The notes beneath the pieces were generated by a model, which worked only from the letters and a program-made list of their open reading frames with translations, had not been told where the DNA came from and ran no database searches. A stretch of DNA of 64,000 nt, from contig JAKVCX010000008.1 in NCBI GenBank assembly GCA_022448525.1, positions 186,001-250,000 on the forward strand. Direction: 5' to 3'. This DNA is from Tenacibaculum sp. (GTDB lineage Bacteria; Bacteroidota; Bacteroidia; Flavobacteriales; Flavobacteriaceae). Each line of letters opens with the position of its first letter. The first letter of the stretch is position 1. The position numbers were made by a program, and so were the translations under genes. Below, one piece after another: positions 1 through 6,775 of this stretch.

Positions 1-1
1 T

Positions 2-28
2 AAAACCTCACTCAAAAAGTGAGGTTTT
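2..28. terminator. Intrinsic terminator of an upstream gene
   Basis: A perfect 10-bp stem (AAAACCTCAC / GTGAGGTTTT) with a 7-nt loop lies at the window edge. A-runs and T-runs flank it on both sides, so it could act in either direction. It most likely ends a gene left of the window. A GTG inside the 3' arm (19) opens the crcB frame but is not a believable start. Confidence 0.75.
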
Positions 29-45
29 ACTATTTTAGTGCCAAT

Positions 46-411
46 ATGAAACAATTATTACTTGTATTTATTGGTGGTGGTTTAGGAAGTGTTCTCAGGT
101 TTTTACTTGGAAAAATGTTAAATAATGGAGATACAGGTATTCCAATGGGAACTTTTGTCGCTAATATTTTAGGAAGTTTGTTAATAGGATGTATTTTGGG
201 ATTAGCAGCAAAAAATGACACCTTAACTCAAAATCAAATGTTATTACTCGCAACAGGTTTTTGTGGTGGTTTTACAACATTTTCAACTTTTGCTTATGAA
301 AATCATGTGTTTTTAAAATCGGGTGATTTCTTATCTTTTGCGATGTATGCAATTGCTAGTTTCGCATTAGGTATTCTGGCGGTTTTTTTAGGAATCTTTT
401 TAGTAAAATAA
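46..411 (+). CDS. crcB: CrcB/Fluc-type fluoride channel
   Basis: A 121-residue inner-membrane protein that exports fluoride as a dual-topology dimer. The family signatures are all visible: GGGLGSVLRF at residues 10-19, GTFVANILGS at 35-44 with the pore Asn at 40, and GFCGGFTTFSTF at 71-82, which carries the Phe-box and the central sodium-site residues. Four hydrophobic segments fit the family, as does the length. I use the ATG at 46 because the earlier in-frame GTG lies inside the terminator hairpin. The gene ends 9 nt before the next one, so the two are probably co-transcribed. No fluoride riboswitch is seen in the short upstream region, but most of it lies outside the window. Confidence 0.93.
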   Translation: MKQLLLVFIGGGLGSVLRFLLGKMLNNGDTGIPMGTFVANILGSLLIGCILGLAAKNDTLTQNQMLLLATGFCGGFTTFSTFAYENHVFLKSGDFLSFAMYAIASFALGILAVFLGIFLVK

Positions 412-420
412 AATAATAAT

Positions 421-1122
421 ATGGACAAATTAGTACACTTAACTACTGATGAAAATTATGCAATTATTAAAATTGCCAACGGGAAAGTAAATGCAATTTC
501 TCATGAAGTTATTGACGAATTAAATGCATGTTTGGATACAGCTGAGAAAGAAGAACGAGTTGTTATTATTACAGGGCAACCTGGAATATTATCAGGAGGT
601 TTTGATTTAAAAGTGATGACTAAATCACCAGATGCTGCAAAAGAATTAGTGACTAAAGGGTCGAAATTATCGCATAGATTACTATCATTTCCAACTCCAG
701 TGATAATGGCCTGTAATGGTCATGCTATAGCCAAAGGCGCATTTTTATTGTTATCCGCTGATTACAGAATTGGTACAGCTGGTGAATTTAAAATAGGATT
801 AAATGAAGTTATGATTGGAATGACAATGCATAATGCAGGTGTTGAGATTGCTAGAGGAAAACTAACTCCTGTTTATTTTGAAAGAAGTGTGAGTAATGCT
901 GAAATGTATAGTCCAGAGGAAGCTGTTACAGCCGGGTTCTTAGATACTGTAGTTCCAGATAGACATTTAATAGGAACAGCAATTAAGGTAGCTGGACTTT
1001 TTGGAAAATTGAATAAGAATGCTCATAAGAATACCAAACTAAAGGTTCGCAAGATTTTATTAGAGCGATTGGCAGAAGCAATTAAAGAAGATAGTGAACA
1101 AGAATTATCTTTTAACTCTTAA
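421..1122 (+). CDS. Enoyl-CoA hydratase/isomerase (crotonase) family protein
   Basis: A 233-residue protein with the crotonase fold. The two oxyanion-hole regions can be recognised: SGGFDLK at residues 58-64 and NGHAIAKGAFL at 99-109, followed by SADYRIG. The segment after NEVMIGM, where classic hydratases carry a catalytic Glu in a PGxGG context, reads TMHNAGVEIARGKL, so classical hydratase activity is doubtful; isomerase, hydrolase or another CoA chemistry is equally possible. Cytoplasmic, with no signal peptide. It follows crcB by 9 nt and ends at a strong terminator. The substrate cannot be inferred from the context. Confidence 0.85.
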   Translation: MDKLVHLTTDENYAIIKIANGKVNAISHEVIDELNACLDTAEKEERVVIITGQPGILSGGFDLKVMTKSPDAAKELVTKGSKLSHRLLSFPTPVIMACNGHAIAKGAFLLLSADYRIGTAGEFKIGLNEVMIGMTMHNAGVEIARGKLTPVYFERSVSNAEMYSPEEAVTAGFLDTVVPDRHLIGTAIKVAGLFGKLNKNAHKNTKLKVRKILLERLAEAIKEDSEQELSFNS

Positions 1123-1129
1123 ATAAATA

Positions 1130-1153
1130 AAACCCGCTTTTTAGCGGGTTTTT
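1130..1153. terminator. Bidirectional intrinsic terminator
   Basis: A 9-bp stem AAACCCGCT / AGCGGGTTT with a TTTT loop and T-rich flank sits between the convergent crotonase-like gene and the DUF1684 lipoprotein gene and could serve both. Confidence 0.85.
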
Positions 1154-1160
1154 AATTTAT

Positions 1161-1769
1161 CTATTTTTTATAAGCCATAACTCCAGCATTTATTTCAATA
1201 TCCAAAGAATTGTCTCTTGGAGTAATCGGACAAGAGTATCGATCGCTATAAGCACAGTAAGGATTGTAAGCCTTGTTAAAATCAACGATAATAGTTCCAT
1301 CTCCTTGTTCATCTTTTGTGGTAATTTCAACAAAACGACCGCCACGATAAGAGGTTTTTCCATTCGTTTTATCTAAAAACGGAAGAAATAAATAGTCACC
1401 GTAATCAGGAGTAGGATTAGGATTTTTATAAATATCTAATTCAAACTCTTTACCATCAATTGTAAAAGAAATTACACCATACTTTTTATATTTCGCTATT
1501 CTTGATGTAGTCGTTGGGAAACTAAAAATTTTAGCTTCAGGAGTTTTTGTCAATTTAGCAACAACTTTGAACTTATTATTAACTGGGAAAAAGTCTAATC
1601 CTTTAAAGTTTTTTAATCCTTTTGCAGTGAGAGGAGAAGTAGATGCATCTTTAAATTTAGCATTCATTTCTTTTTGAAATTCTGATTCCCCAACAGGTTT
1701 TCTTTTTTCTTGACCAGAACACGAAAGGCAAAATTGAATTGCCAAAAAAGCTACAATAAATCTTTTCAT
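1161..1769 (-). CDS. DUF1684 family lipoprotein
   Basis: A 202-residue predicted lipoprotein: the N-terminus MKRFIVAFLAIQFCLSCSGQ is a lipoprotein signal with a plausible lipobox Cys at 17. The C-terminal half carries the DUF1684 hallmarks: DFNKAYNPYCAYS, then YSCPITPRDN and IEINAGVMAY. The family is widespread in Bacteroidota, and its biochemical role is not established to my knowledge. Its own promoter is likely, since it is divergent from the MFS unit and a -7-like box lies 34 nt upstream. Confidence 0.85.
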   Translation of the reverse strand: MKRFIVAFLAIQFCLSCSGQEKRKPVGESEFQKEMNAKFKDASTSPLTAKGLKNFKGLDFFPVNNKFKVVAKLTKTPEAKIFSFPTTTSRIAKYKKYGVISFTIDGKEFELDIYKNPNPTPDYGDYLFLPFLDKTNGKTSYRGGRFVEITTKDEQGDGTIIVDFNKAYNPYCAYSDRYSCPITPRDNSLDIEINAGVMAYKK

Positions 1770-1802
1770 AGTGAGTAGTTTTAATGATTTTTCTTAAGAC
1801 TA

Positions 1803-1810
1803 CAAAATTA
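1803..1810 (-). promoter_or_regulatory. Candidate -7 box for the DUF1684 gene
   Basis: Read on the minus strand this is TAATTTTG, a full match to the Bacteroidota -7 consensus TAnnTTTG. No clear -33 TTG is present at the expected distance, so this is a moderate call. Confidence 0.4.
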
Positions 1811-1906
1811 ATATGAATTCAAAAGATACGAATGAATTTCACTACATAATTTGTAAAATATTGAGAAACAACCTTAAATTAACATACAACCTATAGAATT
1901 TTTGTC

Positions 1907-1914
1907 TATGTTTG
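1907..1914 (+). promoter_or_regulatory. Candidate -7 box for the leader-MFS transcript
   Basis: TATGTTTG is an exact TAnnTTTG match about 20 nt before the leader ORF. A transcript starting near 1919-1921 would contain the leader ORF, the terminator hairpin and the MFS gene in that order. No good -33 TTG is visible. Confidence 0.5.
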
Positions 1915-1934
1915 TAACAGAATTTAAAGAAAAC

Positions 1935-2009
1935 ATGAAAAACATTTGTACATATAAGCAATGGACGTCGGTGGTAAGACCACCTTCTGCTCGGGCTATT
2001 TATGTGTAA
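1935..2009 (+). CDS. Putative 24-residue leader peptide of the MFS gene
   Basis: ATG at 1935, stop TAA at 2007. The peptide begins MKNICTYKQ and ends WTSVVRPPSARAIYV. It is the only reasonable ORF in the 330-nt gap between the DUF1684 gene and the MFS gene, it lies downstream of a consensus -7 box, and a strong intrinsic terminator follows 33 nt later. The RPPSAR part (a Pro pair between two Arg) is the kind of sequence that can slow a ribosome. Codons 12-17 overlap a hairpin (GGTGGT / ACCACC, 1970-1984). Role inferred: a regulatory uORF whose translation state decides readthrough into the transporter gene. Confidence 0.5.
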   Translation: MKNICTYKQWTSVVRPPSARAIYV

Positions 2010-2041
2010 ATGTTATATTGATATAAAAATATACAATTGCT

Positions 2042-2069
2042 AAGTCCGACTTTATAGTCGGACTTTTTT
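2042..2069 (+). terminator. Intrinsic terminator (attenuator) before the MFS start codon
   Basis: A 10-bp perfect stem AAGTCCGACT / AGTCGGACTT, loop TTAT, then six T. It lies after the leader ORF and 31 nt before the MFS ATG, with no other gene to terminate, so it is best read as an attenuator. Its 5' arm (2043-2049) can pair with TCGGGCT at 1991-1997 in the last leader codons (7 bp including one G-U), giving a possible antiterminator. Confidence 0.75.
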
Positions 2070-2100
2070 ATTTTCTATAAACAACTAAAACCAAACAATT

Positions 2101-3336
2101 ATGAAAAAGTTATTTAAAAATTATGTAGCAACCTTTGGCGGTCTCTCTAGGGAGGTTTGGTGGTTATCGTTAATTACTTTAATTAACAGAGCAGGAACAA
2201 TGGTAATTCCATTTTTGTCACTTTATTTAAAAGAAGGATTAGGGTATTCTTATTCAGATGTGGGATTAATTATGGTCTTTTTTGGGTTAGGTTCTGTTGC
2301 TGGTTCAAGATTAGGAGGGTATTTGACAGATAGAATAGGGTATTTCAAAGTAATGCAATGGAGTTTGTTTTTAACGGGGATTTTATTTGTATTACTTCAG
2401 TTTGTGAAAACTCTTAATGGTTTTTGTGCTTCTATTTTTGTTTTAATGCTAATAGCAGATACATTTCGACCAGCGATGTTTGTAGCATTGAGTTCATACA
2501 GTAAACCTGAAAATAAAACGAGATCAGTTACATTAATTCGATTGGCTATAAATTTAGGTTTTACTGCAGGTCCTGCTGTTGGTGGTATAATTATTACAGC
2601 TTTAGGTTATGAAGGTTTGTTTTGGGTGGATGGTATAACATGTGCTTTAGCTACAATATTATTAATGGTTGTATTAAACCCAAAAAAAGCTAGAATTTCA
2701 GACGAAATAAAGGTAGAGAATCCAGTTTCGGTATATTCGGATAAACCTTATTGGTTTTTTCTTATATCTATGTCGCTTTTTGGGATAGTATTTTTGCAAT
2801 ATTTCTCTACAATTCCTTTATACTATAGTCAAGTTCATGAATTGTCAAAAGTAGAAATCGGATTGTTGTTAGGAGGTAATGGATTAATAATTTTTCTTTT
2901 AGAAATGCCGTTAGTTAAATGGCTTGAAGATTTGAAAAAAACTAAAATTACACTCATGTTAATAGGAGGTGTTTTAGTAACAATGAGTTTTATTGTATTG
3001 AATATGACGAATTGGGTTGGAATATTATTAGTAGGAATGTTTTTTATGACAATTGGAGAAATGATTATGTTTCCTTTCTCAAATGCCTATGCAATGGAAA
3101 GCGCAAAAAAAGGTAATCAAGGTCAATACATGTCTTGGTATGCTTTATCTTTTTCTGTAGCGCATGTATTTGGTCATTTTTCGGGGATGCATCTAATAGA
3201 AAAAGTCGGGTTTGATAATACTTGGTATATCATTTTTGTTTTATCACTGCTGAGTGGAGTGTTTCTATTAATTTTAAAAGCTAAAACTAAATCAAAAGAA
3301 ACAGCTGCTAAAAAAGTATTACAATTTGACAAATAA
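2101..3336 (+). CDS. MFS transporter, drug-efflux type
   Basis: A 411-residue inner-membrane protein with about 12 hydrophobic segments. MFS motif A is visible after the second segment (GGYLTDRIGYFKV near residues 73-85), and GFTAGPAVGG near residue 160 resembles motif C, typical of antiporters. Closest in style to the MdtH/YdeE group; the substrate is unknown. The gene is preceded by a leader ORF and an intrinsic terminator, an arrangement known from ribosome-targeting-antibiotic resistance genes, so inducible efflux is a reasonable inference. It is followed by the GH8 gene after an 80-nt gap. Confidence 0.85.
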   Translation: MKKLFKNYVATFGGLSREVWWLSLITLINRAGTMVIPFLSLYLKEGLGYSYSDVGLIMVFFGLGSVAGSRLGGYLTDRIGYFKVMQWSLFLTGILFVLLQFVKTLNGFCASIFVLMLIADTFRPAMFVALSSYSKPENKTRSVTLIRLAINLGFTAGPAVGGIIITALGYEGLFWVDGITCALATILLMVVLNPKKARISDEIKVENPVSVYSDKPYWFFLISMSLFGIVFLQYFSTIPLYYSQVHELSKVEIGLLLGGNGLIIFLLEMPLVKWLEDLKKTKITLMLIGGVLVTMSFIVLNMTNWVGILLVGMFFMTIGEMIMFPFSNAYAMESAKKGNQGQYMSWYALSFSVAHVFGHFSGMHLIEKVGFDNTWYIIFVLSLLSGVFLLILKAKTKSKETAAKKVLQFDK

Positions 3337-3349
3337 TGGCAAATAATAG

Positions 3350-3415
3350 TATTTGGGGATTATAATTTTTACATGAATTTTAAGTTATTCTATGTATTAA
3401 CCAAATCCCCAAATA
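3350..3415 (+). repeat. 12-nt inverted repeat flanking the GH8 5' region
   Basis: TATTTGGGGATT (3350-3361) and AATCCCCAAATA (3404-3415) are perfect inverted copies separated by 42 nt. The 3' arm ends two bases before the GH8 ATG at 3418, so in RNA the stem would bury the translation start region. It could also be an operator or a transcript-end hairpin for the MFS gene, although no T-run follows. Confidence 0.6.
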
Positions 3416-3417
3416 AA

Positions 3418-4803
3418 ATGAAAAAACTTGTCCTTATTTTTTGTTTGAGTACATTACTTTCTGTCGCTCAAAATGCTAATATCGAATTTGTTAATGCAAC
3501 TTATTCTTACGGTACAATGCCTTCGAATATTGTAGAGTCTGATTTGCAAACTGCTTATATTCAATGGAAAAATGCTTTTGTAGATTCTAATTGTTCTAAT
3601 GATCGAGCAAGAGTAAAGTTTGACGATCCAAACTTTACAGTTTCAGAAGGAATTGCTTACGGAATGTTGCTTTCAGCCTATGCCAATGATCAAGAATTAT
3701 TTGATGGTTTATGGAAATACTATCAAAGTCATGAGAATAGTAATGGTGTAATGAATTGGAAAATTGAAGGATGTGATACTGTCAATGGTCAAAACGGAGC
3801 AACAGACGCAGAATTAGATGCAGCAATAGCTTTAATTGTTGCTGGAAATCGTTTCGGTAATTCTGGGAGTATTAATTACCATCAAGACGCAAAAGATTTA
3901 ATAGCAATAATGAAGCAGCATGAAATTGAAGCTGGATCTTACGTGTTAAAACCTGGAGATGCTTGGGGTGGATCAAATAATACAAATCCGTCTTATTTTG
4001 CACCGGGATATTTTCGTGTATACGGAGAGTTTACAAATGATGTGGCTTTTTGGAATAATGTAACCACTAAGACCTACCAAATTTTAAACGCAAACTTATC
4101 GGTTAACAATGCTGTAGACTGCTTAGTTTCTGACTGGTGTAAGGCAGATGGATCTTATTCTGATATCGTATCATGGGCATATAATTCAGGAAAATCATTT
4201 TATTACGATGCAGCAAGAACACCTTGGAGAATCGCAACGGATTATTTGTGGTATGGTCAAAGTGAAGCTTCAGATTATTTAAATAAGTGTGTGAGTTTTG
4301 TGAATAGAGAAGGAGGTTTAAGTAATATTAAAGCTGGTTACAATCAGGACGGAACAAGTATTCATAATTTTCAAGATCCTGTGTATACTGGTTCTTTTGC
4401 ATCTTCAATGTTGATTTCAAATGATCAGAATGTTGTAAATAGTGCGTATACAACCACAAAAAATTTGACTTCTACTCAGTATTTCGCTACTACTTTAAGA
4501 GTGATTTATATGTTTACGTTGTCAGGAAATTTCTTTAACCCGGTGAATAATGTCTTAGGAAATGATGAAATTGATTATGCAAGTAATAATCATTTTTTAT
4601 ACCCAAACCCTACTTCAAACAAATTATATCTGAAGAATTTTGAAGTTGGCACTTCTTTAAAAATTTTCACTTTAAACGGAAAAGAAGTATTGAATTTCAA
4701 AGTAAAGAGTAATGATAATTATCCTGTAGATATTTCAAAGTTAGCCGTAGGTACTTATTTTATTCGAGGTAAAAATGTAAAACTTCGTTTTATAAAGAAA
4801 TAG
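3418..4803 (+). CDS. Secreted GH8 glycoside hydrolase with T9SS sorting domain
   Basis: A 461-residue protein from the ATG at 3418 (an upstream in-frame ATG at 3373 would put 15 polar residues before the signal peptide). Signal peptide MKKLVLIFCLSTLLSVAQ. The catalytic domain (about 20-385) is glycoside hydrolase family 8: SEGIAYGM at 76-83 carries the proton-donor Glu (E77), and DAELD at 130-134 the second acidic site. The last 75 residues are a Por-secretion tail: YPNPTSNKLYLKN, then DISKLAVGTYFIRG and a basic end, so the protein should leave through the type IX system whose GldKLMN core is encoded at 41-46 kb. GH8 substrates include cellulose, xylan, lichenan and chitosan; which one applies here is not decidable. 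Confidence 0.9.
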   Translation: MKKLVLIFCLSTLLSVAQNANIEFVNATYSYGTMPSNIVESDLQTAYIQWKNAFVDSNCSNDRARVKFDDPNFTVSEGIAYGMLLSAYANDQELFDGLWKYYQSHENSNGVMNWKIEGCDTVNGQNGATDAELDAAIALIVAGNRFGNSGSINYHQDAKDLIAIMKQHEIEAGSYVLKPGDAWGGSNNTNPSYFAPGYFRVYGEFTNDVAFWNNVTTKTYQILNANLSVNNAVDCLVSDWCKADGSYSDIVSWAYNSGKSFYYDAARTPWRIATDYLWYGQSEASDYLNKCVSFVNREGGLSNIKAGYNQDGTSIHNFQDPVYTGSFASSMLISNDQNVVNSAYTTTKNLTSTQYFATTLRVIYMFTLSGNFFNPVNNVLGNDEIDYASNNHFLYPNPTSNKLYLKNFEVGTSLKIFTLNGKEVLNFKVKSNDNYPVDISKLAVGTYFIRGKNVKLRFIKK

Positions 4804-4809
4804 TGAAAA

Positions 4810-5115
4810 CTAGAAGTCGATACCAAAAGCTTTTAGTAAGGCTAATAAAAACCAGAAAACCCAAGCAGGAATAAAAATGATGAAAAGTTTAATTCCTAAT
4901 TTTTCTAAGATATAACACCATGTAGCAAATAAAGAAGGAGCAATAATTGCAAATGTTTCATCGCTTATAGGACTAATCAATTCTGAATATAATACCAGGA
5001 ATAATCCAGGGAGTGCACTGAAAATAGCCACTATGAATCCTCCAATAACGGGAATATCGCTAAGGTTTTCCACTACTTTATATTTTGAAGTTGCATGTGC
5101 TATCATGATAAACAA
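4810..5115 (-). CDS. Small integral membrane protein, function unknown
   Basis: A 101-residue protein with three hydrophobic stretches (around 24-45, 55-70 and 76-97). I do not recognise the family. The start could be the first Met or the Met at residue 4 (MIAHATSK), which is the more natural beginning. Convergent with the GH8 gene (6 nt apart) and divergent from the MazG-like gene 94 nt away. Hydrophobic organisation and tight packing support a real gene. Confidence 0.6.
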   Translation of the reverse strand: MFIMIAHATSKYKVVENLSDIPVIGGFIVAIFSALPGLFLVLYSELISPISDETFAIIAPSLFATWCYILEKLGIKLFIIFIPAWVFWFLLALLKAFGIDF

Positions 5116-5178
5116 ATATATAGTAATGAAATCGAAATTGTCTTTTTAAAAAAGGCTTAATTTTTATAATAAGAGTAG

Positions 5179-5186
5179 TATTTTTG
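5179..5186 (+). promoter_or_regulatory. Candidate -7 box for the MazG-like gene
   Basis: TATTTTTG matches TAnnTTTG and lies 23 nt before the ATG at 5210. No -33 TTG at a standard distance. Confidence 0.45.
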
Positions 5187-5209
5187 AATTCGAAACTTAT
5201 AGGAACGAT

Positions 5210-5536
5210 ATGAACATACAAGACGCTCAGAAACAAGTAGACGATTGGATTAAAAATCACGGAGTTCGTTATTTTAATGAATTAACGAACATGGCTCAAC
5301 TAACAGAAGAAGTAGGAGAAGTAGCAAGAATTATTGCTCGAAGATATGGTGAGCAAAGTGAAAAGGAAAGTGATAAGCAAAAAGACTTAGGTGAAGAATT
5401 AGCTGATGTTGTATTTGTGGTTTTATGTTTAGCAAATCAAACAGGAGTTAACCTTCAAGAAGCTTTTGATAAAAAGTTAGATTTTAAAACCAAAAGAGAT
5501 CATGATCGTCACCATAATAACGAAAAGTTAAAATAA
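5210..5536 (+). CDS. MazG-like nucleotide pyrophosphohydrolase
   Basis: A 108-residue all-alpha NTP pyrophosphohydrolase. The metal-binding pattern of the MazG superfamily is present: E34-V-G-E37 on the first helix and E63-L-A-D66 on the next, followed by the hydrophobic helix VVFVVLCLANQ. The length fits the short single-domain MazG/RS21-C6 group, which hydrolyses (d)NTPs to monophosphates and cleans the nucleotide pool. The C-terminal tail is charged (KTKRDHDRHHNNEK). Cytoplasmic, probably a homodimer or tetramer. Confidence 0.88.
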   Translation: MNIQDAQKQVDDWIKNHGVRYFNELTNMAQLTEEVGEVARIIARRYGEQSEKESDKQKDLGEELADVVFVVLCLANQTGVNLQEAFDKKLDFKTKRDHDRHHNNEKLK

Positions 5537-5545
5537 AAAAGTAGT

Positions 5546-5584
5546 TTTAATAAAGATGATTTATCCTTAATCATCTTTATTAAA
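5546..5584. terminator. Hairpin between convergent genes, overlapping a coding end
   Basis: TTTAATAAAGATGA (5546-5559) pairs perfectly with TCATCTTTATTAAA (5571-5584). The right arm also encodes the last residues (FNKDD) of the minus-strand gene ending at 5567, so terminator and coding sequence overlap. AT-rich stem and weak T-run make termination strength uncertain. Confidence 0.5.
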
Positions 5585-6403
5585 AATTGCGATAACTAAC
5601 CATGCTATTCCTAAAAACAGGAATACAATTCCTAAAGGATCTTCAAAACCTTTAAGACCAGCTCTTGCAAAACCTAAAACAGACATTAGAATAGCTGATT
5701 TCCAGCTGTTGAAAAATCCTTTTTTCTTTTTACTGTAAACTTTCTGAAGTCTATTTAGTTCTTTTTCATCAGCATCGAATTTTTCACAAGTGTTTTCGAA
5801 CTCCGGTTTCTTATAAGTTAAACTACAAACTAGGCCTATATTTTTATCAAAAGTACGTAAATTACAAGCTTTACATAATTCTATTCGTTCTCTTTCTGTA
5901 GTATATTGTTTTTGTTCTGGTTGCTTATTAAAATCATAACTCACTTGGTGGTTGTTTGCATCTTTATAAATACCTAGTTTTGATTTTCTTAATTTATAAA
6001 CTTTTATTAAATAGACTATTAATCCGATTTTAAGAGCGAACCATAACAAGAATAATAGTTGAAAAACCAAACTTGTGGTCATATTGAAATTTCCAATAGA
6101 ATTGTCTCTTAAGTTCAGAATGAATGGTATTGCCATTACAGAACGAACACAGGACCAAACTAAATATAAAAGACCAGCGTAGGTAGCATATTCAAGGTTT
6201 CTTAAATTAATACTTAAAGCTCCAAGTGATAATTGCTTTTCTAGTGTAATACTATAATATAGAATGAGAGAAACGAAAAGAATCCATAAAAAATGGAATT
6301 CAAAAAAGTACCATAAATTAAGATTGAACAGGTCTTTTAAAGTTAGTAAAAGAGAAAAAATTGAAATAAATCGTAAGTTTCTGGTTAAATTTTGAGATTC
6401 CAT
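5567..6403 (-). CDS. Membrane protein with a Cys-rich (CxxC) cytoplasmic domain
   Basis: A 278-residue protein: about four membrane segments in the first 150 residues, then a soluble region with ELCKACNLRTFDKNIGLVC and a second pair of Cys after LTYKKPEFENTCEKFDAD, then a basic stretch (KVYSKKKKG) and a final hydrophobic hairpin near residues 240-275. The CxxC...C...C block with its conserved Leu-Thr and Phe-Asp residues looks like a small metal-binding module common in Bacteroidota membrane proteins. Function unknown. Its start lies about 85 nt from the divergent gene at 6489. Confidence 0.75.
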   Translation of the reverse strand: MESQNLTRNLRFISIFSLLLTLKDLFNLNLWYFFEFHFLWILFVSLILYYSITLEKQLSLGALSINLRNLEYATYAGLLYLVWSCVRSVMAIPFILNLRDNSIGNFNMTTSLVFQLLFLLWFALKIGLIVYLIKVYKLRKSKLGIYKDANNHQVSYDFNKQPEQKQYTTERERIELCKACNLRTFDKNIGLVCSLTYKKPEFENTCEKFDADEKELNRLQKVYSKKKKGFFNSWKSAILMSVLGFARAGLKGFEDPLGIVFLFLGIAWLVIAIFNKDD

Positions 6404-6456
6404 AGATAAATTTTAAGAAACTAAAAATACAGAAAGAATTAGATTGTACAAATTTT

Positions 6457-6464
6457 TACCTTTG
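6457..6464 (+). promoter_or_regulatory. Candidate -7 box for the small gene at 6489
   Basis: TACCTTTG is an exact TAnnTTTG match 24 nt before the ATG and is part of the reason for calling the downstream small ORF real. Confidence 0.45.
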
Positions 6465-6488
6465 TTCTAAACTTGTAGTTACTCAAAC

Positions 6489-6737
6489 ATGGCATTACAT
6501 AAAAACATAAGTAAAAAATTATTCTGGATAAATACTTTTAAAGTAGCGATTCCATTTTTTATCATAGTTGTAATTTTCTCACTAATATTTAATAGTTCAA
6601 GTGATATCTTCTCTGGTAATTTTGATAAGGTTGCAGAAGTACATTTTACAAACAAGAAATGGGTTCGATTTTTTTTAGGAAAAATAGTAATAAGTATTAT
6701 GTACGGAATGTACACTTCAAATAAAAAAATGAAATAA
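6489..6737 (+). CDS. Small membrane protein, function unknown
   Basis: An 82-residue protein with one strong hydrophobic segment (VAIPFFIIVVIFSLIF, about 18-34) and a basic C-terminus (TSNKKMK). No family recognised. A consensus -7 box precedes it and a strong terminator hairpin begins at its stop codon; both support a genuine short gene rather than the overlapping minus-strand frame. Confidence 0.6.
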   Translation: MALHKNISKKLFWINTFKVAIPFFIIVVIFSLIFNSSSDIFSGNFDKVAEVHFTNKKWVRFFLGKIVISIMYGMYTSNKKMK

Positions 6738-6768
6738 AAAAAAGCGAGTTTAGAAACTCGCTTTTTTT
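6737..6768. terminator. Bidirectional intrinsic terminator
   Basis: AAAAAGCGAGTTT pairs with AAACTCGCTTTTT and is flanked by A- and T-runs; it separates the small gene at 6489 from the convergent BNR-propeller gene. Confidence 0.85.
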
Positions 6769-6775
6769 ATGGTTG

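Noticed and set aside
5078..5260. A 60-codon minus-strand frame spanning the divergent gap near the MazG-like gene
   Set aside because: It overlaps starts of both neighbouring genes and shows no domain.
6479..6715. A minus-strand frame opposite the small gene at 6489
   Set aside because: Promoter and terminator signals fit the plus-strand ORF; the minus frame has neither.
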